In this document: piece after piece, positions 9,492-20,300 of the stretch
How the letters are laid out: each line of letters begins with the position of its first letter
How positions within the stretch are numbered: position 1 is the stretch's first letter
Source of the DNA: Pseudomonadales bacterium
GTDB taxonomy: Bacteria > Pseudomonadota > Gammaproteobacteria > Pseudomonadales > Azotimanducaceae
Direction: 5' to 3'
Length of the DNA: 61,607 bases
Assembly: GCA_012103505.1 (NCBI GenBank)
Contig: WLWP01000006.1
Coordinates: forward strand, 1 to 61,607
Notes under the pieces: generated by a model
What the model was told of the DNA's origin: nothing
Databases searched by the model: none
Seen by the model: the letters and a program-made list of their open reading frames with translations, nothing else
Made by a program: the position numbers and the translations under genes

Positions 9492-10430
9492 ATGCCTTTA
9501 GCAACATACTATTTTGAAGGGTTAGATTTCGCTGCTGCGACCACCTTATATACAGACGCTTTAATGAGCGCTGTTGCTCCTGATGGGTACTACGCAGGAG
9601 CGGGCATAGTAAGACGTCAGGTTGGCGGAGTATTGCTGACAGCCGTCACGTGTCCTGGGTGTTTCATTCTATGCGGTTTCCCGCAGGGGAACGCCGTGGT
9701 TAGCTTGGGAAGTGACGTGGGAAGGATGGAGTTAAAAGTAGACTCGGGGTCAACTATCGGCCTTATGATGATTAAGTTTAGCCCTGGCTTAAAGCCCGCT
9801 AAACTTACATGGAGTATCGAGGGTGGGGTGTCAGACTCGGTAGGCCTTTACTCTTCTCAAGTAGAAGGGTTTGTTACGGGGTTTGTAGGCGTTGAAGCAG
9901 GAGGGATAACAAATATCGCGGGCAGTGGGGGTGTTACTTTCCCTGGGTATGATTATAACTGGAACAGTACGTCTCTTTCTTGGGAGCAGAGCACGGCTTA
10001 TACTATCCCCGCTTTTTCTGCGGGAGGGTGTACGCTTCTTCCTTCGGGAAACAATATGAAAGAGTGCTATCTTCCAATACCTATTACAGTAGCAAACTCC
10101 ATAGTAACTATAACTATAGAGAACTGTTTAACTACTCCTGATTGGACGGTAGACATCCCCTGTTCTAGAGCACTAACTCCTGCTCTCCCCTCAACTACAG
10201 TGCAAGACGATGAGCCTGATGCTTGTAACGCTTCAATCACTACCACTATATACAGGGGTCAGGTTAGTGCAGCGGCGGAGCTGGGTGTTGACGACTGGGT
10301 TTTTTCAGATAATACGGGAAGCACTAAGTTACTCGACGGGTACTACGGAGTAACAGTCACCGCAGGACATGTAGCAGTAGAGGTATCCAATGGGGTTGTT
10401 GTTTATATCTCATCTTCTTGTGGAGCATAA
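9492..10430 (+). CDS. Tail tip / receptor-interacting protein candidate
   Basis: A 312-residue beta-rich protein, 10 bp after the nozzle gene. Its last 75 residues follow the same pattern as the end of the 1588-residue protein: AC then N, a beta strand, LGVDDWVF, GYYGV, SNGVVVYI, closing Cys. This shared module suggests either a common receptor-facing tip or interaction of the two proteins. No enzyme motif is seen. Confidence 0.6.
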   Translation: MPLATYYFEGLDFAAATTLYTDALMSAVAPDGYYAGAGIVRRQVGGVLLTAVTCPGCFILCGFPQGNAVVSLGSDVGRMELKVDSGSTIGLMMIKFSPGLKPAKLTWSIEGGVSDSVGLYSSQVEGFVTGFVGVEAGGITNIAGSGGVTFPGYDYNWNSTSLSWEQSTAYTIPAFSAGGCTLLPSGNNMKECYLPIPITVANSIVTITIENCLTTPDWTVDIPCSRALTPALPSTTVQDDEPDACNASITTTIYRGQVSAAAELGVDDWVFSDNTGSTKLLDGYYGVTVTAGHVAVEVSNGVVVYISSSCGA

Positions 10431-10441
10431 AACAAATAACA

Positions 10442-11245
10442 ATGGCAGATTATACATTATCATATAGCAACAATGCCCAGGGGTGGCCCTCGTTCTATAG
10501 CTTTGAGCCTGATTATATGAGGGGCATGAATAGTTTTTTCTACACCTGGAAAGACGGGGACATGTACCGTCATAACACTAACGCCACGCGTAATGAATAC
10601 TACGGGGACCAGTACCCTTCTACTATACAGAGTGTAATAAACGACTCTCCTCAGAATATTAAACTCTTTAAGACTATGTCTTTAGAGGGGGATCGGGCCT
10701 GGGAGTGTACCTCCCTTTCTACTAATTTAAGTGTAGGCTCTATGCTTGAGACATACTTTGAGGAGAAGGAGGGGGAGTGGTTTACTTTTATCCGATCTAA
10801 TATCGGGACGAAAGACTTTAAGCTTCGATCCACAAACGGGATAGGTCTGTGTACCGCCACGCTTGGTTCAGGAGCTACCCTTCAGGTGTTCTTTACTGTC
10901 CCCTTGGGAGACATATTAAGTGTAGGGGACTATATATACTCTACGGCAATTGACGGGTCTGGGGTGGCTACAGGCACATCCGTTTATGTGGGGCAGGCGG
11001 TTGCAGTTGACAAAGTATCTGGCTTTGTCCAGGCAGACAGCACCATAACAGAGCCTTCGGACAACCTTCCAGGGCCTGTGGGCACAACCCCTAGTGTGGG
11101 AGACTTTATCTTCTTCTATAAGAACACTGTCTCAGAGTCTCACGGAGCAAGAGGGTTCTATTTATCCTTCACCTTAAAAAACGAAGACACGGGGCCAATG
11201 GAATTATTTGCTGTTGGAGCAGATGTTATGCAAAGTTATCCGTAA
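10442..11245 (+). CDS. Tail-associated structural protein
   Basis: A 267-residue protein. A frame opens upstream at 10418, but ATG 10442 (MADYTLSYSNNAQGWPSFYS) follows an A-rich leader after the previous stop and is the natural start. The N-terminal pattern WPSFYS, then MRGMNSFFYTW and LYRHNTN-like, is one I associate with tail structural proteins of Bacteroidota podoviruses. The C-terminal 100 residues are beta-rich with a GDYIYS segment. A role in the tail is inferred. Confidence 0.62.
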   Translation: MADYTLSYSNNAQGWPSFYSFEPDYMRGMNSFFYTWKDGDMYRHNTNATRNEYYGDQYPSTIQSVINDSPQNIKLFKTMSLEGDRAWECTSLSTNLSVGSMLETYFEEKEGEWFTFIRSNIGTKDFKLRSTNGIGLCTATLGSGATLQVFFTVPLGDILSVGDYIYSTAIDGSGVATGTSVYVGQAVAVDKVSGFVQADSTITEPSDNLPGPVGTTPSVGDFIFFYKNTVSESHGARGFYLSFTLKNEDTGPMELFAVGADVMQSYP

Positions 11246-11253
11246 ATCTTTTG

Positions 11254-11261
11254 TATCTTTG
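11254..11261 (+). promoter_or_regulatory. Promoter box TATCTTTG before GNAT gene
   Basis: A perfect box, 5 nt before the ATG at 11267. A message starting here would have almost no leader. Confidence 0.7.
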
Positions 11262-11266
11262 GGGGA

Positions 11267-11677
11267 ATGAAATTAATTATAGTTCCACTTAGGCCCTCTG
11301 ACTACGAAGAAATTCTTTGTCAGTGGTGGAGAGACTGGAGATGGGAGCCCCCATCGAAAGACTTTTTACCTGAGGACGGGACGGGAGGGTATATGGTATA
11401 TGATGGGGACACCCCTATATGTGCTGGCTTTATGTACCTTACCAACTCTAAAGCTGTTTGGTGTGACTGGATTATTTCTGATTTAAAGTATAAGGATAGA
11501 GAGAATAGACGTAATGCACTTAACCTATTAGTTAAGACGATCACTGATGAGGCTCAGTCTTTAGGTAAAAAATATGTGTACGCTCTTATAAAAAATAAGC
11601 CTTTGATAAATATATATAAAAATATAGGATTCCAGGAGGGCGCAACATACTCATCTGAAATGATAAAAGTATTTTAA
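11267..11677 (+). CDS. GNAT-family N-acetyltransferase
   Basis: A 136-residue protein with the usual short GNAT layout: N-terminal strand (LIIVPLRPSDYEEI), strands with AGFMYL and WCDWIISD, a helix (LNLLVKTITDEAQSLG), and the C-terminal KYVYALIKNKPLINIYKNIGF region, where NxxLxxxYxxxGF is the typical end of a GNAT fold. The acetyl-CoA loop is not a clear R/QxxGxG/A. Such genes occur in tail clusters of many phages, where they may modify a host or virion protein or a small molecule; the substrate is unknown. It has its own promoter and is followed two bases later by an internal virion gene. Confidence 0.75.
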   Translation: MKLIIVPLRPSDYEEILCQWWRDWRWEPPSKDFLPEDGTGGYMVYDGDTPICAGFMYLTNSKAVWCDWIISDLKYKDRENRRNALNLLVKTITDEAQSLGKKYVYALIKNKPLINIYKNIGFQEGATYSSEMIKVF

Positions 11678-11679
11678 TA

Positions 11680-12438
11680 ATGGCATTAGCAACAGCAACA
11701 ATAATAGGTCTTACTACAGCGGCGGCGTCAGCAGGTATGTCTTTTAAACAGGCGGCAGACGCGAAGAGCGCCGCAGAGCAGTCAGAGATAGATGCGAAGA
11801 AGCTTATGGACGAGGCAAAGAAGAACATTCAGAAAGACTATATGGAGGAGCTGACCGTTCCTCTTGACGCTTTCGAGGCAGCCTCTAATGAGGATCTCGC
11901 TCTGCAGAAGCAGTCTATAGAAGCGCTACGTGAAGGCGATCAGAGAGGGGTAATAGGGGGTGTGGGAAAGGTACAGCAACTTAGTCAGGACTCTACAGAG
12001 CAGAGGCGTATTGCTATGGGTAAAGAGCTTAGTGACTTACAGAAATTAAAGATACAGTCGAAGGAAAATATACGGGACGAGGTAGCATCAATGGATGTAG
12101 CTGGGGCAGCAGACGCCAACCTCAGAGCACGTGATGCTCAAGAGGCGAGAATGGCAGCTATGACTAACGCGGTGACTGCGTTGGGTCAGGGTGCTAACGT
12201 ATACGCGGCGGGTCAGGATCTTTATAAGAAGACTAAGAAGACTGATACTACGGACAACTCTCTAAATGTTAATGATAAACTAGCAGAGCTATCTGCATAT
12301 GGCACGGGACAAGTAGCCTCTGTTTCCCCACAATCGGGATACGGAGCGTATTCTAATGTAGGGGTGCAAGGGGGGCCTCCTGCCTGGGTAGTAAGCCAAG
12401 GAGACGCTGCGGTAATGGAGTGGTTTAGAACTAATTAA
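11680..12438 (+). CDS. Internal virion protein (T7 gp14-like), putative
   Basis: A 252-residue protein. A short hydrophobic, small-residue N-terminus (ATATIIGLTTAAASAGM) is followed by long, charged, coiled-coil-prone helices (about residues 25-180, AADAKSAAEQSEIDAKKL and similar) and a Gly/Ser-rich tail. Size, composition and position directly before a mid-size and a giant helical protein match the small ejected core protein of T7-like podoviruses, which helps form the DNA translocation channel in the cell envelope. No sequence homology is claimed. Confidence 0.6.
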   Translation: MALATATIIGLTTAAASAGMSFKQAADAKSAAEQSEIDAKKLMDEAKKNIQKDYMEELTVPLDAFEAASNEDLALQKQSIEALREGDQRGVIGGVGKVQQLSQDSTEQRRIAMGKELSDLQKLKIQSKENIRDEVASMDVAGAADANLRARDAQEARMAAMTNAVTALGQGANVYAAGQDLYKKTKKTDTTDNSLNVNDKLAELSAYGTGQVASVSPQSGYGAYSNVGVQGGPPAWVVSQGDAAVMEWFRTN

Positions 12439-12446
12439 AAAGCATC

Positions 12447-14333
12447 ATGGCTGTAGATCCAAGTAAATATAAAGTATACGCAGAGAGGGATGTCACTAAG
12501 TCACAGGTAAACTGGGCGGATGCGGCAAAAACTATAACGACTGACCTAACTAAAATCCGTGAGGATCGGGCAAACAAAAGGGCACAAATAGAATCTGATA
12601 CCCAGAAGACCCTTAAAGAACTAAGAACCCTTGACCCCGTAGAAAACAAACAGCTCGGAGAGCTGGCACTAAGGGGGTCTGATCAAAGTGCGTCTTACCT
12701 TATGATGCAGAACGACTTGCTTAAAGCGGGAGAGATAAACCCTACGGACTATATGGTGGGGCTACAGAACCAAAAGGACCAGTGGTCTAATTTTGACAGT
12801 GCAATAAAGAACTGGAATGCAGCGGACCTAAAGGCGAGAGAGAGACTAGAGGCTGGGGAATCCAGCGCTGCAGAGTGGTGGATAAACGAACAGAACGAGG
12901 CCTTCGGAAACCTAAATAATGTATCTACTTTTGTAGACCCAGAGACAGGGGATATGAGCGTTATAGAACTAAATGAAGAGGGGCAGATTCCTTTGCTCCC
13001 TAACGGAGAGCCAGACAGATCTAAGTATGTAAACGTCAACTCTTTGAACGTCCGTATAAATGATAAGATAGATAAGATTGATTTGAACATAGACATCGCG
13101 CCTGACGTGGATCTTATGGCAGGGTTTATAGAGTCTGAGTGGGGTACTGGGGCGTATGGTAGTAGGGTAGAGATGCTCGAGGACGCAAGGAATGCGCCTC
13201 AATACCAAGACTATCTTACATCTATTGTAGATAAGTACACAGCCAACCCGCGCCAGACACTAAGCATCCTAGCGGATAACGTAGGGGGGTATGACTATAC
13301 TCAAAACCCTAGTGAGCAGGGGGGGAATATGATCTTAATGGAGCCAGATAAGCGGGGGCTTATGCAGCCTGTCCTTACGGAGGAGCAAGAAAAGATAGCG
13401 AAAGACTATATTAGAACCACTATAGAGGGGCAGATAGATTCTAAAGAAACAAAGCAGGGTAGCAGAACGGAGGCTAGTAAAGCTCTGACTCTAGATGAAC
13501 AGATAAAATTAGCGAATGCTAAGAAAGAGATAGAGGATGATGCTCCTAAAATGTTTGACGCAAACAATCTCCAAACCCTAATGAGCGGAGAGCTTGGAGA
13601 GGCGAAGTCTGTTGGGGCAGCCGTAATAAGTATGTTCAACGACACTATGGCCGCGGGCAAGTCGCGTATTGCTCCAGGAGGTTTGCAAAAAACGGAGGAT
13701 GGATTTATATTCACCCTTGAGGATGGCACTAAGGTTCCAGTAAACGTGTTTGAGAAGGAGCTAGTAGACGGAAAGAAGGTTCAGCAAGACGATGATGTTA
13801 TTGCACAGGCATTTGCAACTGCTTTGGGATTGTCCGTTAAAGATGTCCGTCAGAAGTTTAAAGATCAAGGTGTAGAGCTTGGAGACTTTAAACCAGAGAC
13901 CTTTACTACGTTTAAGAGTGAGGAAGCATTGAAAGCGCCTAACTATAACTTAGGAGTAGATATAACTAACCCAACGGAGTCTGCGAAACCTGAAGAGGTG
14001 ATTAGCAAGGCTCTAGGAGCTACGATTAAGAGCATTCAGGATCCTGCCAGTCAAGTTCAAAGCACTTACTTGGGTCTCATCAATAGATACTGGGATACTG
14101 AGGAGCTGGGTGGTGTAGAAGTAACGATGACAAATGGCGACAATGATATTACTGTTACTATAGGAGGGGAAGACTACCCTGTAGAAGGGGTGTATGGTAG
14201 AAGCTCTATGGAGGTATGGCAAGAGATTAAAAATATAGAAGCAAAAGTCAGGAAGATTCAGGATGCAAAAAGATCGGGAGAATCTCCAGGGACAGGGGAA
14301 GGTGCAGGAACAGATACTTCACAATACAACTAA
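12447..14333 (+). CDS. Internal virion protein (T7 gp15-like), putative
   Basis: A 628-residue, mostly helical, charged protein. It starts MAVDPSKYKVYAERDVTKSQ, 8 bp after the previous stop. No signal peptide, transmembrane segment or catalytic motif is seen. The run small, medium, giant (252, 628, 3388 residues) is the arrangement of podoviral ejection proteins, so a middle core protein is the best guess. The final 25 residues are low-complexity Gly/Glu/Thr. Confidence 0.6.
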   Translation: MAVDPSKYKVYAERDVTKSQVNWADAAKTITTDLTKIREDRANKRAQIESDTQKTLKELRTLDPVENKQLGELALRGSDQSASYLMMQNDLLKAGEINPTDYMVGLQNQKDQWSNFDSAIKNWNAADLKARERLEAGESSAAEWWINEQNEAFGNLNNVSTFVDPETGDMSVIELNEEGQIPLLPNGEPDRSKYVNVNSLNVRINDKIDKIDLNIDIAPDVDLMAGFIESEWGTGAYGSRVEMLEDARNAPQYQDYLTSIVDKYTANPRQTLSILADNVGGYDYTQNPSEQGGNMILMEPDKRGLMQPVLTEEQEKIAKDYIRTTIEGQIDSKETKQGSRTEASKALTLDEQIKLANAKKEIEDDAPKMFDANNLQTLMSGELGEAKSVGAAVISMFNDTMAAGKSRIAPGGLQKTEDGFIFTLEDGTKVPVNVFEKELVDGKKVQQDDDVIAQAFATALGLSVKDVRQKFKDQGVELGDFKPETFTTFKSEEALKAPNYNLGVDITNPTESAKPEEVISKALGATIKSIQDPASQVQSTYLGLINRYWDTEELGGVEVTMTNGDNDITVTIGGEDYPVEGVYGRSSMEVWQEIKNIEAKVRKIQDAKRSGESPGTGEGAGTDTSQYN

Positions 14334-14338
14334 CGTAA

Positions 14339-17300
14339 ATGAACGAGCAAGCGATTAAAGATTCCTATGAACTGTTTAAGACAGGGGGGTACTCTAAGTC
14401 TTATGAAGAGTTTGTAGAGCTTATCAACTCTAACCCTCAGGCTCTTGAGGACTCATACACCATCTTTAAAACAGGTGGGTATAGCAAGAGTATGGAGGAG
14501 TATGAAGAGTTAATGGGAGTAAAAAAAAAAGATGGAACTTCCGAGTCCATTGTGGTGGAGGAAGGTATGGAATCAGTATCGCCACCTCAGCCAGAGTCTG
14601 GCTCATCGGATGTTTCCGCTCCGCAAGAAGCTGAGTCAGATCTAGAGGCGTACCAAAACACGCCAGTCACCGCACCTCAGGAGGGGGTCGCAGTAGCGGA
14701 CCCTAACCTTGTTGCCCTTCAGGAGGGCGAGTCAGTATATGACGCCAACGAAAGAGTATCTGTAGCACTAGCCGCAGAGGACGATGCTAAAGATCAGAGA
14801 AGCGCTTTCGATAGGTCCTTAGATATAATAGATAATAGACAGCACGAGCAAGAGAATACGTTTGGATTAAACTTTAGAGATAGAGACTATGTAGGAGGGG
14901 GCAATATCGCTGACCTAGAGGAGGAGGAAGTAGTGGGCGAAATGGATTATCACTTTAAAGATTATGGTTTTAAGTTTGAGGAGACAGGGGCGTTAGGAGA
15001 CTTTATGAAAGTAACAGCCCCAAATGGGGTAGACACTATAGAGATTTCTTTAGATAACTGGACGAACGCTAAAGACGCGTCAGAGTCTAAGAAGCTAAAG
15101 AAGTTTATGCAGCAGAACAAGCCTATTGAAAAGACAGGGCTAGACAGGATAGAGTCAGAGGCTTTAGGTAATGAAAAAAAGATCCTTGGGAAGAGAGACT
15201 ATGAGGAAAGGATGACCTCTATGCAGACAGCAACGATAGACCTAAAGGATAGGGTAAAAGATTTTACTCAAAGAAAGATTGATTCCGATAGACTCGGGAA
15301 GGAGTTCTCTAGGATGGGACAGGCAGAGCTATTAAGGAACCAGGTAGCATATGACGCGTGGTTAGTTGAATCAGCAAACATAAAGGCAGAAGGCGGGGAG
15401 ATAGAGGGGGAGATAGAGGGCATGAAATCTCGTGGTAAGAAACTAGATCGACTAGTAGGAAGCTACGTAGAGATGAGATCTAAAGAGGGGAGCTTTGGGG
15501 GAGGGTTCGTGAACAGCGTTTGGGAAGGCTATGGAACTTTGTTTTCTGGAGTATATGGAACGGGGGTAGATTTAATTACAGCTTCCTTGACTCAAGCTGT
15601 TGGGGCAGAAGAAGCAGACAAGTGGTCTAAACACGCAAAGGGTTTAGATAGAGGAGGGGGAGAAGTTAATGAGTTTTCTCAGGCGGCAAGCGGGTTTATG
15701 TCGCAAGAGCGTAAGGGAATACAGAGGCTAATACGTGAGCGCGGAACGGCTGTGGGTCAGAGTTATGGGACAGGCACATCGAAAGAATACACAGACTCAG
15801 CAGGGTTTGTAGAGAGTGCTCTATACGGGGTGGCCTCTTCTCTCCCTGCTATGGCTTCTGGCATCTTTGGTCTTATAGCTCAGGGGATAGATATGGTAAG
15901 CGCAGAGACGGAGAACAACCCTCTCTTTGAAGACGTTAGTGAGTTAGAGAAGCTGGCTATCGCAGCGCCTATAGGTATTGTTGCTGGTATACTAGAGAAG
16001 GTGGGTCTTACCAAAGCTATTGCAGGAACATCTGCGATATCATCAGTAACCCATAACCTACTAAAAAAGTTTGGAGTATCTGCTACCACTAGGACCTTCT
16101 CTGAGTTTGTAGAGAACGAGGTAGAGCGAGGGGGCTCGAGGTTCCTATTAAAGATGGCGTCTTCTGGGTTGTCCGAGGCGGAGACGGGGGGACTCCAAGA
16201 GATAAATGACATACTGATGAAGAAAATCTACAACGAGGTAAAGGGCCAGGATTTATTTCAGACCCCTGAGACTTTTGGAGATGCCGTTCTTCAAGTAATA
16301 GAGGCATCCGCGGCAGAGGCTATAGGAGGTTTTGCTATGGGTACACCTGGCGCTGTAGTGTCTGGAGCATTGGGTGGGAATCTAAACTCAGTTTCTGACG
16401 AAACGTTTGCTGTCTTCGAGGCCGTTATGAATGACGGGCCTATGAAGGAGGCGTACATAGAGAGCATAAAGCAGAAGATTGTAACGGGGGAGATGACTAA
16501 GGCGGAAGGACAGAAGGCTATACAGGAGGCAGAGGATGTGGCAGGTGTAGCCTCTCAGATTCCTAGCGACTATACGGGAGACCAAAAGAAAAAAGCTTTA
16601 GGCCTTTTATTGCGTAGAGCAAAACTTCAAACGCAGGTAGACAAGGGGGACAAGCAACTTGTAACTAAGCAGCAGGCAGAGATAGACTCTATTAACGAGA
16701 GCTTAAAGCAAATAAGTGAAGAGACTACTACACCTACAATAACAGAGGCGACTACTGAGGAGGCCATTGAAGCCCTTGAAGCAGACGATGTTATTAGGGA
16801 GAAGATGACAGGCAAGCCATCGGGTACTTTAAGAACTCGAGCGGTGATAGAAAAAAAGAGACAAGAACTAAATAAACAAAGACAAGATGCCATTCAAGAG
16901 TCAAGCACAACGGAGGTGGATGTACAAGAACAAGCCACAGATGGCGAAGCAATGGGAAGCGGAGACCCCGACGGGGGTACTGCCGAAGACGGCGCCCAAG
17001 AAACTACGGACGTCACGGGTGAGGATACCTCGGAGTCAGAGGAGGTAGCAATACTTGAGAGCCTTTTTGGTAGTGAGACAGGGAAGACAAAAGAAGAGGG
17101 GGAAACCCAGGGGACCGAGACAAAAGGAGAGGAAGCTATAGAGATAGGGGAGAAGACTAAGATAGAAACTCCTGACGGTACGGAGCTAGAGGTAGAGAAG
17201 ATGGAGGCTAATGTGGGGATAGTCTCAGACCCTAAGGTTAAGAAGAAGAGGTCTATATTGGAAAGGGCTGTGGTTAAGATCGCTAACACATCCGCCAAAG

Positions 17301-20300
17301 CTTTAGCCAAGATCCTTCCTGATACTAACATAGTCTTACATAGCTCTCCTGAAAGCTATAAGAAATTAGGGGGAAGAGGTAAGGGAATGTACAAGGGTAA
17401 CACCATACATATAAACCTTTCAACTGCTACGTTAGGAACTATCTCACACGAGATATTTCATGCTGTCCTAAGTGAAAAGCTAGGGACGGACTCACGTATT
17501 CAACTAGCAACTAAGGACATGCTAGAGGCTGTAATGAATAGTATTACAGATAAAGATATTCTTAACAGACTTGAGAAATTTAGGCTACTATATGAGGCTG
17601 CTTCTCAACAGGCGGGAGAGAGAGCGGCTTCTTTACAGAGCGAGTATAATCAACTTGCTGAAGCACAAGACATTAACTCAACACCTGAGGGTCAAGCTAA
17701 ACTAGACTCTCTCCTTGAGCAGATAGAAGAAGCAACCAATGAAGCGGATGGATTTATAGAGGTGTTAAACGAGGAGCAGTTAGCGGAGGTTACCGCTATA
17801 CTAGCGGAGCATTACTCTGAGGCAAACTCTGAGACCAAGAGCGCAATTGTTACATGGCTAAAGAAGATCTCTAAGACTTTAGGCTTAAGTCCCACTGTTT
17901 TAGATAGGGTCTTTAGTAATAAAGGGGATGCCGCATCTAAGAACCAGGCCGTCATAGACCTATTAAATACCATAGCCCGCAAGACAATATCGGGAGAAGA
18001 GATTACAGATTCTGACATAGAAATATTAGAGCAATATGCTAAACCAGTTGATAAGAAGGTGGCTCCTAAAGCGAGAGCTGAAGAGGCTGCTCCAAAAAAG
18101 AAGGTAGCCCCTAAGCCTAAAGAGACATCCGCGAAAGAGGAGTTCGATATTCAGGACACTACTAAGCGTCAAGAGCTTAACGAGGACGGGACTAAGAATC
18201 AATTAGGAGGAGGAGAAGTAGTGCCAGGAGAGGCTGTTGAGGATGCCGAAGGACCTATCCCCACAAATATCCCAGACTCTGATGGACCATCTATAGATTT
18301 AAAAACGAAAACTAAATTCAACTTGGATAGGGGTGGTATTGATATGGGTAGTATCAAGAGAGGGTCTGTCAATGAGTTAAGCGGAACAGAGGCCTTTGTT
18401 TTTGCGGCTGACCAAGCCACCTATGGCACAACAAAGAGCCCCTCTGGTCTTGAGTTTAAGTTTGACGGAGGGTTCTTATACCCTTACGGAGCTCAGTCTC
18501 AAGGGAGTAATGCGGCATGGGTGTTCTCAACAGAGGGTGCCGCGAATAAAATTATTAACAAAGCAAACAACAGTGATGGGGTAGGCCTTGTAATGTCCCA
18601 GGCCTCTGATGGTATCACGGGGAACCTTCAGTTCTATGACTACATAAACGCTGAGGTGGCATATGCTATTGAGAATGGAGCGTCTCCAAAAGAGATGATT
18701 AACTACATCAACAGTAAGCTAAAGCTAACGACGGTAGCAAAAGGCCTGAAAAAGAAAGGGCTACCGAGTCAGATAAGTAGTATAGAAGAGCTTCAAACCT
18801 TATTGTCTCCTCTTAATTTTGAGCAACGAGGGAGTTTTGCCAAAACATTTTTAAGCCAAGAGTCATATAAGAAGTTTAACATCTCACCTTTTGCTCCTTT
18901 AAAAAGTGTGCCAACAAATATATCTGAGGTTGTTAATGACCCATCTCTAGTGGGGGTGGGCTATGGCGACGTTGTCTCAGCTATAGAGTTTGAGAAAGGG
19001 GCGAAGCCTTTTAAGTTAAAGGAAGGAGACCCAGGGTACCACCCAGCTTACCCTTGGGCGATCCCAGGGAAACCATTAATGGTTTTTGATAAAGCTGTTG
19101 ACGTAAGAAAAGTATATCCAAATGCAAAGCCTGCCTCACTTGAATCAAACCAAACTCCGTTAGGAGAAAGAACTAAGCCTCTGGCTGCACGTTCTGCTAT
19201 GGGAGGACAGTACGTAGCAAAGGTTCCTAAAGACATACAGGCTAAGGGGGCTAAAGTAAAGTTCCAACTAGACGACCAGGGTAATGACCTGTCTAAGCTA
19301 GAGGAGGATACTAAATACAAGAAGGGGGATATCCTACCTGACGCTTACATCAGTAACAATAATATAACCGACCCACTAAACCCAGCGAAGCTTCCTAAGA
19401 AAGAATTTACTGTAACGTGGGAGGAGGAGAGCACATGGGGAGACCGTGTAACCAGAGAGCGTAAGTTTAATAACGGACAGCACTTTGTAAACTTCTGGAG
19501 GAAGGCGACTAATGACGGGGAGTGGGACTACCTCTCTAACTTTACGATACATACAGAGGGCGAGACTATCACACGTAAGACTCAGAGACAGGACGACTCA
19601 TGGAAGAAGATAGATGAGATAAGGTCTACGACGCAGCCTATTGACATAGAGAAACTTAAGGGATGGAACTTTAAATCTAAAGTATCTAACCCTCAAAGAC
19701 TCAAGAAAAGCAGATCACACTCAGCATATGGGGGAGCATATAAAACTCCTAGAGTAGGGCCATCAGGTAGAGCAAAGTATCAGCTAGCATGGAAGGAGAC
19801 TCCTGAGATGAACATGAAGGAGTCTAAGATAGCGCAGAGAACGACTAAGGTAGAGGAGGCTGTGAACCGTCTTCTACGAGGAGAGATAACCAACGCTGAC
19901 TACAGAAAGATAGTGGCTAAGAACAGCCCTATAGGTCCTATAGAGGAGTACTTCGCGCCCGTGTCTAGGGACAGAATGGAGAGCGCCCTGACCCGTAACC
20001 AATCGGAGAAGATCCTAGCCCCATTAGTAGACCCAGATACAGGTAAGAAATTAAAAAGAGTAGGGGCTAGATTAGACATCCCCGCATACCTTAGATCCAA
20101 CGCATGGATCGTTACAGTACATGAGCCTAGCTCTAAGGGGAAGCCTATATCATATGGTCCAGCCGTAAGACTTAAGAACGTGACCTTTGAAACAGACGCG
20201 CGTATAGCTGCGAACATAGCTTCAGGGGCACAGGGGAAGACGACTTTCGCTAAGATGTTTGGAGAGCCAGTGGCTATAGAAGGTAACACGGTAGAGGAGA

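Noticed and set aside
16894..17331. Minus-strand frame of 145 Ser/Val-rich residues
   Set aside because: Antisense shadow of the Glu/Thr/Gly-rich linker of the giant protein.
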